From Guillardia theta CCMP2712 (lineage: Eukaryota; Cryptophyceae; Pyrenomonadales; Geminigeraceae), in the NCBI RefSeq assembly GCF_000315625.1, contig NW_005434639.1, forward strand, positions 594,134-658,133: a stretch of 64,000 nt of DNA, read 5' to 3'. The position numbers and the translations under genes were made by a program. Positions 50,550-59,713 of this stretch are shown one piece after another (the first letter of the stretch is position 1; the number at the start of each line of letters is the position of its first letter). The notes beneath the pieces were generated by a model. That model did not search any database and was not told the origin of the DNA. It saw only the letters and a list, made by a program, of their open reading frames with translations.

Positions 50550-51650
50550 AAAATGCTACCTGACACACACCCCTGAGCATATGCCTTGGATCCGCCATAT
50601 GCATATCCATGGAAAGCCCAGATTCGAGGCAATCGAACATCACACAGCAGTACAGGAGCACGTGGTAGATGGAGTGAGGATCATGGAACAGGCTCCCATC
50701 CTCCTTATCACGGTCCGCTGGACCATGGCGTTTACCCTGAGGCTGTTACGGCAACTACAGAGGTTCATCAAGACGGAGGCCACGATGCCCTTGGGCTCCA
50801 TCCACTTCGCAAACCTCTCAAAGAAGCGCATGGGAAGATGGGAGTCCATCCTGCCCAGCGCATCCTCGTGATCGTAGAGGTCTTAGAGGATATCCCTCCT
50901 CCCGGTCCTGAAATTATCCCTGTAGAGAAAGTCGAAGCCGCCCTCAGAGCCGGGGACCAGCGGCGGTAATACCCATCCGCCCCGCGGACATAGGCCGTCC
51001 CCTCCCGATTCACATCGAAGGGATGGCGGAGCTCGAGGTTCTTCATCACCGCCCCAAAGCCCGAGGAGCTCGCAACCCTCGCAAGCCTCTCGTTCGACCA
51101 GTAGCAGTGCCAACCGCAGCCAGTGAAGCACACCATCACGTCGTTCCTGAAGCTGGAACCGAACCTCTTCTTGCCAAGCTTCGAAGCCCCATACACAGGC
51201 TTGAAGCCATCCACCAGCTCCCGCATTGCGATATCATGGCTATACACCGCGCCGAAGTGGAAGGAGACCAGACGATTCCCCATCTTCTTCATGAAGTCCA
51301 ACACGCTTATGTTGTTCTTCTTCAGGAGCATTGGAAGGGGATAAGGCACGCGGAGTTCAAGAAAAAGGAGCATCAAGACCATTTATGGAATGGATACCAT
51401 GGGAATGGAGATGAGGAACGGGACCGGGATGGTCCAGACTTCCGCAAGTCCCGTTGTGGAGACCGGGCAGACGCTCCCCTGCAATGTCATCGATGCCCTG
51501 GAGGGGGCGATGTTTAACGTGAGCTGCTCGGGGAGGGTGGATTTCATGGTGGACATCCTGGACCGGAGGGGAGATCCAGTGGTGGTGAGGTGCTTCCACC
51601 GGGCCTGCTGGATATTAAGCATAAGTTTCTCACCCCTGTCGATCTAGAAC
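50550..51650 (-). pseudogene. Decayed gene of unknown family
   Basis: Protein-like minus-strand segments lie in shifting frames. One runs from 51382 downward (VSFHFGAVYSHDIAMRELV, MVCFTGCGWHCYWSNERL, HPFDVNREGTAYVRGADGY), one near 50930-50900 (GFDFLYRDNFRTGRRDIL then a stop), and one near 50850-50640 (DALGRMDSHLPMRFFERF, KGIVASVLMNLC). A further stretch sits near 51480 (LTLNIAPSRASMTLQGSV). The overlapping good-looking frames broken by stops and shifts indicate a degenerate gene rather than spliced exons. I do not recognise the family. It lies between the inner inverted repeat and the Fanzor relic. Confidence 0.5.
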
Positions 51651-51669
51651 AGACTCTTGCACATACATC

Positions 51670-51672
51670 TAG

Positions 51673-51705
<33 letters not shown>

Positions 51706-51742
51706 AGGGAGGGAGGCAGGCAGGCAGGCAGGCAGGGAGCGA

Positions 51743-51806
<64 letters not shown>

Positions 51807-51900
51807 TGGGAGGGAGGGAAGCAGGCAGGGAGTGAGCGAAGGCAGGCAGGGAGGCAGTGTGCAGGCAGAAAGGCAGGGAGGCAGGCAGGCAGGCAGGCAT
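51670..51900. repeat. AGGC tetranucleotide minisatellite
   Basis: About 50 AGGC units with GAGG and GAGCGA interruptions. All reading frames stay open through it, giving Gln-Ala-Gly-Arg and Leu-Pro-Ala-Cys shadows that are not genes. Confidence 0.95.
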
Positions 51901-52018
51901 ATAGACAGACATATGAGTCTGTATTAGAGAAACATTGAAAGGTTTGTATGGGTGGGGTTCAAGTACTAGGAGGCTTAGACATGTTGACAAGGATGTTTCA
52001 ACAATCATTGAATTCACC

Positions 52019-53394
52019 TCAGGGGCGACGTAGGTGATTCGGTCTTTCAGGAAACACCTTGAAACAAGCGAGTGTATTCAGTGCCGCATTCCAGTCCCGG
52101 GATTTAATCGGCTTTTCTTTGCAACTGCCACGATAATAGTCAGACGAAAAGGTGAATTACGCCAGTATACAAAATATTACCTCGATGATCTGGACTTCTC
52201 CTTGTTTCCAACCTCCAGGTCCCGTCTGGTTTTTTCCTTTTCATTTCAATCCGTCGAAGTACATAGAGCTCAGAACCACAATCGTTACAGCACTTCGTAG
52301 TGCGATATTCGTCAATATCGACGACTCTGTAATGATTCTCGAATCCCCTTCTGCTCCTCCTGACTGGTACCAGCCGTTCTCCTTAAAGTCCTGAAGACGG
52401 GAACCTTGCATTTCCATAGGCGACAACAGGTTCTATTTCTCCCAATGTTTTCATTCGGCGGATAAACCTGTCGACTAACTTTCGTTTCGAAATGTAGATG
52501 TCGAATTTCATTCTGGCATTCCTTCGCTTTGAATAATGCGTTGTTAACTCTTCCCAATGAGTTGCAATTACACGAAGGTAATCTTCGAATCTTGATAGAC
52601 TGCCGCCGGACTTTCTCGGGGATGCCGTGAAGGTCTTTTTCGAGAGACCACGATCTTCGAAGAATTTCAACATAAACATTTGTCTCGATTATCTCGAACA
52701 GATTTTTCTGCAACCTCTGATCAAATTTGTCATATGAGAAACTAAAGAATTCGTCGTCCATTGATAATCCAATAAGTTGCCTTATAGAATGAATGAAGAT
52801 TCCTATCTGCTATGAATTATCCCTGTTAAACACGCCTGTCTTCAGCTTGTAGTCTTTCCTTTGAAACAATACATTCTTAACGTCTTCGATTTCTTGCTGA
52901 TGATTAATATGTAACTCTCCTTTGCAGAATTGGGTAATGAACGTTCCCAATCGGTTTGTAAAATTTGCTTTCAGGTCTTGGTAGAAATTCGTTCCATATT
53001 GATTTGCAGCGAATACAATTGCTTGTGAATCCCTTTTGATTCTACACAGGTCAACGAAAAGATGTTTTTTCTCTGACCAGAAACGGTGTAGAGTTGGATA
53101 CTTGTCATCTTTACGGTTTAATTGTTCCATTCCAAGCGTAAAAACAGTCCAGAAGAACGTTGACTTCGCTCTCTTGATTTCATCGACTACACCTTGTAAG
53201 TTCCCTGTATCTCTTCCCCATATCAGAAAACAGTTGAATATCATACTGCCTCTTAATGTGATCTGACTGATATGTAGTACCCATCTATCGATCACGTCCA
53301 AGATTGATCTATTCTCTACCTTTAGTATGGAATACAAACCACACTTGACGACTCTTGTAAACGGGTATGCTAGTCTGGTGAAAACGAAATCATG
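52019..53394 (-). pseudogene. Decayed Fanzor (eukaryotic TnpB-like RNA-guided nuclease) gene
   Basis: The N-terminal part is open from about 53394 to 52813 and contains NFYQDLKANFTNRLGTFITQ, the helical region typical of Fanzor N-termini. After an in-frame TAG at 52810-52812 the frame continues through EFFSFSYDKF, then shifts by one near 52680. The shifted frame holds PVVAYGNARFPSSG near 52420, a TAA, then RVVDIDEYRTTKCCNDCG near 52290-52330 (RuvC-II Glu and first zinc-finger cysteines). A second shift leads to SRDWNAALNTL near 52080-52105, the RuvC-III Asp motif, with a stop at 52019. The RuvC-I Asp motif was not found. At least two stops and two shifts make this an inactive relic. Fanzors are transposon-linked RNA-guided DNA nucleases; one from Guillardia theta has been characterised biochemically. 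Confidence 0.8.
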
Positions 53395-53399
53395 CTAGA

Positions 53400-53690
53400 A
53401 AGTAGACGGTCACTACATTGTTCCATTACCGTCGTTTCAGTGCATTGAACCGTGGGCCACAAACTTTTCTGAGGGCGGGAAGACAGGAGGCCTACCACAA
53501 ACTTTTGTGGGTGCTGTATGAGGGCCTAAAACAAACCGGTTTGATTTTGATTCTATTCTTAGTGCTTACTACATGACTTTTAGCATTTTAACTCGACTTT
53601 TTCCTCCTGTACAATACTTTTAAGAGAGGTTTTCCCTGCTAGAGTCTATTAAAACTTCGTTCATGGATGGAGGAGGCACCAGCCCACGCT
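53400..53690. other. Intergenic between Fanzor relic and H3-tail/TBP-like gene
   Basis: Contains a perfect small hairpin CCACAAACTTTTGTGG (53495-53510) preceded by a partial copy CCACAAACTTTTCT (53457-53470). An upstream ATG at 53663 in another frame forms a short upstream ORF overlapping the start at 53691. Confidence 0.4.
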
Positions 53691-54612
53691 ATGGCACGCA
53701 GCAAGCAGATCGCCCGCAAGTCGACCAGGTCTACTCGTTTCCTCCCCTCCCTCTACTAATCTCTACTTCGAACAGCATGGCATCCGGACTGCCCAGGTGA
53801 GCTCGCGTGTGCGTCTAGCCACACTCATGATGGTGTGTCTCAGCGTGGTCAAGATCGAGTCGGAGGACGCGAGCTTCTCGCCCCACATCCGCATGTGAGT
53901 CGTCCAAGATCGTCCGTCCCTCCTGCTCGCTGACCTCGTACCGCTCCCAGTCACAACGTAGTCGCGCTCGCCAGGATCAAGGGCCCTCTCCGCCTCGACA
54001 CGCGGCTGCTGGCTCGCAAGCTGAAGAACGTTCAGTACAGGGGAGACCTCAAGAACTGCTTCGCCGTCACTTTCTGGTTCAAGGACTGCTCTGCCTCCGC
54101 CACCGTCTTCAAAACCGGGAGCATCCGGCTGGCAGGAGCCAAGTCCGAGTCAGCGGCCTTGACCCTGATGAGGAGGGTGGTGAGGAGGATCGCGAGGATC
54201 ATCGAGGAGGTGCGAGGCTTCGACAAGTTCAGGCTCGTCAACACGGTCGGTGGCTTCGAGACGAGGGGCTTCATCGACAGAGAGAGGTCCTACCTCAGCC
54301 TCGCCCGCAAGCACCCGGCTACCTACGAGCCCGCGCTGGCAATGGGCATCATGGTCAAGCTCGAGTGGCTCAAGGTGACGGAGGCGGGAGGGGAGGGAGC
54401 GGGCGACTGACGCGTGCGAGCAGGTGACTGTGCGCATTCAGCGGCAGAGTGTGCAGATCTTCGGGGCGAAGAGACTCGGCGACCTGTCGCTCGCCATGCA
54501 GACCGTGATGCCGCTGCTGGTGTACGTACAGGAGGGAGGCAGCTACCAATGGACGGGCCGGGGATGGGGGAAGTCCACGGCAGGAGGGATGTGGTTTTTG
54601 GGTGAATCCTAG
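53691..54612 (+). CDS. Chimeric gene: histone H3-like tail exon joined to divergent TBP-like protein, copy B
   Basis: Exons 53691-53728, 53776-53796, 53844-53894, 53951-54374 and 54424-54612 agree in phase and give 240 aa. The first exon reads MARSKQIARKST, against the canonical H3 start MARTKQTARKST, and is joined by a 47-nt GT-AG intron, in frame, to MASGLP and the TBP-like body seen in copy A. TBP half-repeats are clear: HNVVALARIKGPLRL, SIRLAGAKSESAAL, then KFRLVNTVGGFETRGF, YEPALAMGIMVKLEWLK and SVQIFGAKRLGDLSLA. Intercalating-Phe positions are kept in the first half (NCFAV, VFKTGS) and lost in the second (ALAMGI, VRIQRQ). Translation could also begin at the TBP-like ATG, 53777, as in copy A. 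Whether the H3-like exon is used needs transcript evidence. Confidence 0.75.
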
Positions 54613-54657
54613 GGATCAAGTATTACTGACGAGTGTGATTAAATGAATGTTTGTCTT
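53773..54657. repeat. Outer inverted repeat, right arm
   Basis: Reverse complement of about 44055-44943. Homology begins at CAGC before the internal ATG and ends after AATGTTTGTCTTTA, so the H3-like exon lies outside the duplicated segment. Confidence 0.9.
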
Positions 54658-54946
54658 TACTTGTTTTGTTCTTCTCCTCGATCTAGTAATGAGTGAGATT
54701 CCTTGACCAGGCACTATCAAATCCGAGCATTTCTGTTGGACTAGAAATTAGATTACAAGTCCACAACACAACTTCCGAAAGCTCTGTAGTGAAAGAAAGA
54801 TTTACTTTTTACAAAGCGGAATATTACATATCAAAATCTGTATGCATGCCTCTTGTATATTCAGTTCACTTAAGAACACCAGAACCAAGCAACTCCACGA
54901 TTATCAGGACGATGGGTCAACAAAGCAATCAGGCAAGCATGCACAT

Positions 54947-55195
54947 TCATTGTAAGGGAGCATTTTCCTCCGGTGTTCTGCCATTTTTTGGGAACGGCGT
55001 CGCCATGTTGAAATGCTCACACCAATAGTCCGTGTAGTTCTTGAGCAAATGAGGCTCTGACGTCTTGTCGTAGTCGTCATAGAGCTTTGCGCAGTATTCT
55101 CGATCGATGTCTCCTCCGAGCAGCGCGGTGAACGAAGCAAACATCCACGATATCAGCTGATCAGTCCTCCAGGTGGAACTCCTGTCTTTAGAAAA
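54947..55195 (-). CDS. Possible 3' exon of an unrecognised gene
   Basis: A minus-strand frame reads FSKDRSSTWRTDQLISWMF, then ASFTALLGGDIDREYCAKLY, HLLKNYTDYWCEHFNM and a stop at 54947. The composition is convincing for a folded protein (Trp, Tyr and Cys rich, no low complexity), and there is an acceptor-like site near 55160. Upstream lies a GGAGCA minisatellite that may be intronic, so the rest of the gene is not identified. No family is recognised. Confidence 0.35.
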   Translation of the reverse strand, partial: FSKDRSSTWRTDQLISWMFASFTALLGGDIDREYCAKLYDDYDKTSEPHLLKNYTDYWCEHFNMATPFPKNGRTPEENAPLQ

Positions 55196-55235
55196 GTCAT
55201 TCTTCCTTTTGATACAGCCCCCCCCCTGCTCCTGC

Positions 55236-55255
55236 TCCTGCTGCTGCTTCTGCTT

Positions 55256-55353
<98 letters not shown>

Positions 55354-55439
55354 CCCCTACTCCTCCTGCTGCTTCTGCTCCTGATGCTCCTTCTCATGGT
55401 CCTCCTCTGCTCCTCCGGCTGCTTCTGCTCCTGATCCTT

Positions 55440-55504
<65 letters not shown>

Positions 55505-55510
55505 TCTCAT
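55236..55510. repeat. CTCCTG (GGAGCA/CAGGAG) hexamer arrays
   Basis: Two blocks (about 55236-55350 and 55436-55505) of the hexamer CTCCTG, separated by a degenerate stretch. It is the same hexamer, in complement, as the linker array at 34.0 kb and the array at 63.9 kb. Confidence 0.9.
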
Positions 55511-55762
55511 GGTCCTCCCTTACTCCCCCTGTTCCTCCTGTCTCTCCACTTCCTGCACTTGGACAGTCCGACCGAACCAACCAGCCATGAACTGCATATA
55601 TTCCATTTTAATTTTAAGTATTTCATACAAAAATATTTCAAAATGGTTTTATTGAAGTTATATTTGTCTAATTTTCTGTAACTGTATTTCTTATACATTA
55701 TATATACAGTCAAAGTGTAAAAACACTTTTTGAAGCTATTTTCGGTACTGCCCTCCCGCACC

Positions 55763-57457
55763 ATGGCGATCAAGGCTCAGGTCAGTTTCAGCACTGGCGG
55801 CCACGGGGTGACAGACTGCTGGGGAGGGGATGAGCCTCTGGGGGGGGAGTGAGGAGGAGGAGGAGAAGGAGGAGAAGGAGGAGGAGGAGGAGGAGGAGGA
55901 GAATATGGTTATGGCTGTGGGATAGTTGTAAAGGACTGAGGAGTAGGCACAGAGTGAATTGTCAGGAGTCATGAATATAGAGATTCGTCGAGGCATCGAG
56001 AGTAAGGAGATGCAGAACGATCAGGTCTTTCTTTGGTCGCCATATTCGCTGCTGATGTCTACCCGCACATCTCGGCGACGACTGACCGTGTGCAGCAGGG
56101 GCAAGAGGGCTATGGCTCGACGAGCATGCGGCAGGGTGACCATGTCATCTATGTGAGCATCGGAGATGCCCAGGGTCGCAGAAGACATTTTGGTGAGAAT
56201 CGGATGGGAAAGGCTGTGTTGGGAGGCCTTGCCTTGGTTCTTTGTGCCTGCCTCCTCGTTTCTTCAGCCATGGAGGAACGAAAGTATGTACCCTTCTCCA
56301 GCGTTCTTGCGGTGTGGAAGGAGCAGATGGCAAACATCAAGAAGCTTGAAATGCAGCTTGCTGCCAAGGAGGTGAAGAAGGACATGGTAAACAAGGCTTC
56401 GATGCACCTGCGCGCTGCGGACAAAGCGATCGCATTTCAGCTGGCAGCTCAGCCGGTCACAAGCAAGCTTGCAGTAGACTGCGCAAAGAAGGACTCGTAT
56501 GACATCCTGAAGAACGCTTTTACTGGCCTTGCAACCAACATCTCAGCTGAGAATGCAACCTTGTTTGCCAAGGACCAGGAGCTGTACGCGGCTGCCACAG
56601 AGGCCAAGGAAAAGTGGCTCACAGCTGAATCCAAGTTTCGCAGCGCAGAATCCGATCACAAGTCAGCTAAGGAAGCTGCAGCCTACGCAAGGTCAAAGTA
56701 CGACTTTTACGAGTCGGCGGTGACTCAGGGCCAGAACGAGTATGATGCGGTCAAACCCCAACTTGATTCTGAGAAGAGTCAGTTGTCTGCAGAGCTCCCA
56801 ATCTTGCAGCAGATCAAGGCCCTGATTAGCTCGATGAACGGAGCATCGACTAAGGCAGCCCCTACTTCTCTCATGCAGGTTGGCAACTTGAAGTCGCTCA
56901 TCCTCTCGCTCTCCCCACCGTCCCGGAACAAGAAGATCGCGAAACAAATCACTCACGTTCGAACGGTTCTGGCAGAGACTAACACAGTCGGCACCATGGC
57001 TAGCATGCTTTCAGTCATTGACGGGATTGTTTCTCACATTGAAACCCGAGTCACCGAGATCAACAACGATGTCGCCAGGATGGAGAGCGATCTCAACGAC
57101 AACAAGGGAAAGAGAGAGTCTTGGCAAGAGAAGGTCGTGGATCTCTCAGACGCTGCTGATAAGGCCGAGAACAAGATGAACTCGGCTGGTTTGGTCCGCC
57201 AGCAGCTCGGTAAGTGATAGAGAGGAGGGGGTGTAAGGGTTGAAGAGCAGTGAAGATTCATCCAGGTGGAGATCACTTGGTCAAGCAACAGGACTACGAG
57301 GACAATCACGCTACCTTCTTGGACGAGGCTGAGAAGGTTTGTGACTGATGAATTGTCAAACGGACAGCTGACATAAACTTTGCAGTTGACCAGACAGTCG
57401 ACAGCCATTGCAGTCATTCTGAAGAAGATCAATGATGCAATCAGTCAATGCGGCTAG
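55763..57457 (+). CDS. Type II membrane protein with long coiled coil
   Basis: Proposed exons 55763-55780 (MAIKAQ, in a perfect CACCATGG context), 56096-57209, 57266-57336 and 57386-57457 agree in phase and give 424 aa. After a ~45-residue N-terminus there is one membrane helix (AVLGGLALVLCACLLVSS). A long Ala/Lys/Glu-rich coiled-coil region follows (KKLEMQLAAKEVKKDMVNKA, ATEAKEKWLTAESKFRSAES, VARMESDLNDNKGKRESWQE), ending in LKKINDAISQCG. No named family is recognised. The layout (short N-terminus, single anchor, long C-terminal region) parallels the Gly-rich protein at 22.9-24.7 kb. The first junction is less certain than the others; Met at 56126 is an alternative start. Confidence 0.75.
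55853..55902. repeat. GGA microsatellite
   Basis: GGAGGA/GAAGGA run within the first intron of the coiled-coil gene. Confidence 0.85.
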
Positions 57458-57755
57458 GTTGCAAAGCGCCATAGCTTTGCCATACTTTCAAACACATCTT
57501 TCTTCTCACTCGTCAAGTTTGAGTAAAGTTTTTTTACTTGCATCACAGCTCTGCACTCGCAGCACTGAATTAGCAAAACCTGTGTAATCACCAACACACA
57601 AGTGTCTTCTTTCAACAGTAATAATACACAATTCATTTCTCTTGTTTCAATTGCACACTGGTTAGCTTCATCCACCTTGCTCGAACCCTGCGAGCCTTAT
57701 GATCAGGTAGAGGAACTATCAGTAAGAGTTCGCACATGTCCGAACGGCAGGCCCC

Positions 57756-58495
57756 TCAGGCATCGTCGTCTGCCGCGCCTCCACTGACGTTCTTGAACTC
57801 ATGCAGCGTGTGGTAAATCGTTCTGAACGCAATGTCGATATCCCTCTTGTTCTTGGCACCCGTAAGAACAATTTTCCCCGAGACGAAGATAAGGAGCACA
57901 ACCTGAAACTCTCTCAGCACATCCTTGTACCATCAGCAAGAGGGCAGTCAAACCTTGGGTACCAACATTCGGTAGATGAGACCAGGGAACAGCTCGGGCT
58001 CGTAGCTGCAGTAGTTCTGATGAGCATATGCAAGCTTCTCCAAGCGGATGGGAAAGCGAACATCGCACGATCCCACGATGTTCTGTATCTTGAACTCTGT
58101 GAACTTGGCGCTGAATCCAAGCTTCTGGATGATGCGAGCAAATTTTCTGGAGGCTAACCTTGCACTCTCTTCGCTCTTGGCTCCTGTGCACACCATCTTC
58201 CCCGAGGCAAAGATGAGCGCTGTTGTCTTAGGCTCTCGAATTCGCATGATCACTGCTGCAAATCGCTTGGGATTGTACTCGGCGTTTCTGGCCTGAAGCG
58301 TGATAGTCTTCAAGTTCAAGCTGCAGTTGAGATTCACTGTCGCAACGATGTTTCTGCACAATCAAGTTCAACGAGTGGTCAAGTCAGACAACGAGCAGCT
58401 TACTGCAAGGACGGCGTGATGCCATTTGTCATGTCCAGATCATTGTCATACTCATTCATCATTCCATTATCACCCATGTCATCGTTCATCGACAT
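57756..58495 (-). CDS. TBP: TATA-box-binding protein (canonical TBP)
   Basis: Three exons (58495-58404, 58353-57954 and 57902-57756) agree in phase and give 212 aa. After a short acidic N-terminus ([20 protein letters not shown]), both saddle repeats are complete: [38 protein letters not shown] and [19 protein letters not shown] in the first; [32 protein letters not shown] and [17 protein letters not shown] in the second. All four DNA-intercalating Phe positions are present (RFAAV, LIFASGK, ELFPG, LIFVSGK). TBP nucleates TFIID, TFIIIB and SL1-type complexes at core promoters. It sits 3 kb from the TBP-like copy B. Its 3' end converges on the coiled-coil gene with about 300 bases between stops. 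Confidence 0.97.
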
Positions 58496-59713
58496 GTTGA
58501 TGCTGATCAAACTTTGAGATCTCCAGAGAATCCGTCCGTGGAGAACTCAGGCGAGCAAGTTCAGGTTGTGCAGTGGATAGGGCTGTCTGGTTACAAGCTA
58601 TAGCGCCATGAATCTCACGCTCTGACCGGTCCAAGTCTGTAGTGACCAGTAAGAGAGATGGAGCTAACAAAATAATGGGCAAGAGAAACATCGTTTGGGC
58701 ATGCGGTGACAGAAACATAGCACGAGACGAAACAATGACGGGTATGCACGCATGCCGGTACACCAATAGCGCATAAACATGCACTGTAATACTCCCTATA
58801 CAGCGATGAGAAACCAACTAGTCATGTCAAGTGAAATAACAATCATTCACTCGATATGCAAAGCGATTGACCCTATGGCTGCCCCTTCCTAACGAAAAAC
58901 CTTTCACACGCATATTTCCCTTTCATCCGATGCTACATAAAGAATAAACCACTTTTCCTACCATTTCATCACAAAATGATTCTTCGCCATCACAAAAATG
59001 TTTTCAGTGAGGACTAATATCCTAATCCTCCTCCATCCTCCTCCCTCCCATACACGATTTCATCCCGCTGCCGCCGCATGGCGACAACCACATCGATCCA
59101 GGAATTGCCAAGGGGGTCTTTTGAAGACATGGACCCACCCCTCTATCCACATAATCTCCTAAGGAGCTAGGAAAATCAGTTGACACTTATACTAATTTAT
59201 TTTTATCAAATATGTCATCGGCAATGTAGACTAAAACATGTGAGGGGTAGGACAGACCACCCACTAGTAATTTTGCACCCACCCCGGTAATATTTATACT
59301 GCTTTCCGCGTGGGAAGGAACAAAAATAACGACAAATTGGTTTTAAATCCTCTAAATGTATTTCTGGTACACAAATGCAATTGAAGTTGAAAAAATAAGA
59401 ATTGCTTAATGTTATGTCATGTACAAATTAATATATCTATTGTATAAATTCGTAATAAATTTAGTACACGAATATCCTTATATCGAGTATATACACAAAT
59501 ATGATGAAAAATAATCAGATTACAGTACCAATTTGAGTAGAGTTTATTTGTACCATTTTTAACATTTGTACAGAGTAGAACAATAATATTTTTGAATGGT
59601 ACAAGGAGCCCAAAAATGTAATTGAGTTAGCTGTGAGTGCACGGCTTTGCTCGTAGAATGCAAGTAGAGCGGGGGCAAAAGGGGGATGAGGGTAAAACAG
59701 GGGTTGTCGGGGC
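58496..59713. other. Intergenic, AT-rich, divergent promoters
   Basis: Upstream region of both TBP (minus) and calpain (plus). Becomes strongly AT-rich at 59160-59600, with a small GGGGTA/CACCCC patch at 59240-59290. No gene is seen. Confidence 0.45.

Noticed and set aside
51590-52017. ORFs of Gln-Ala-Gly-Arg and Leu-Pro-Ala-Cys repeats
   Set aside because: Pure product of the AGGC tetranucleotide array; a run not divisible by three stays open in every frame.
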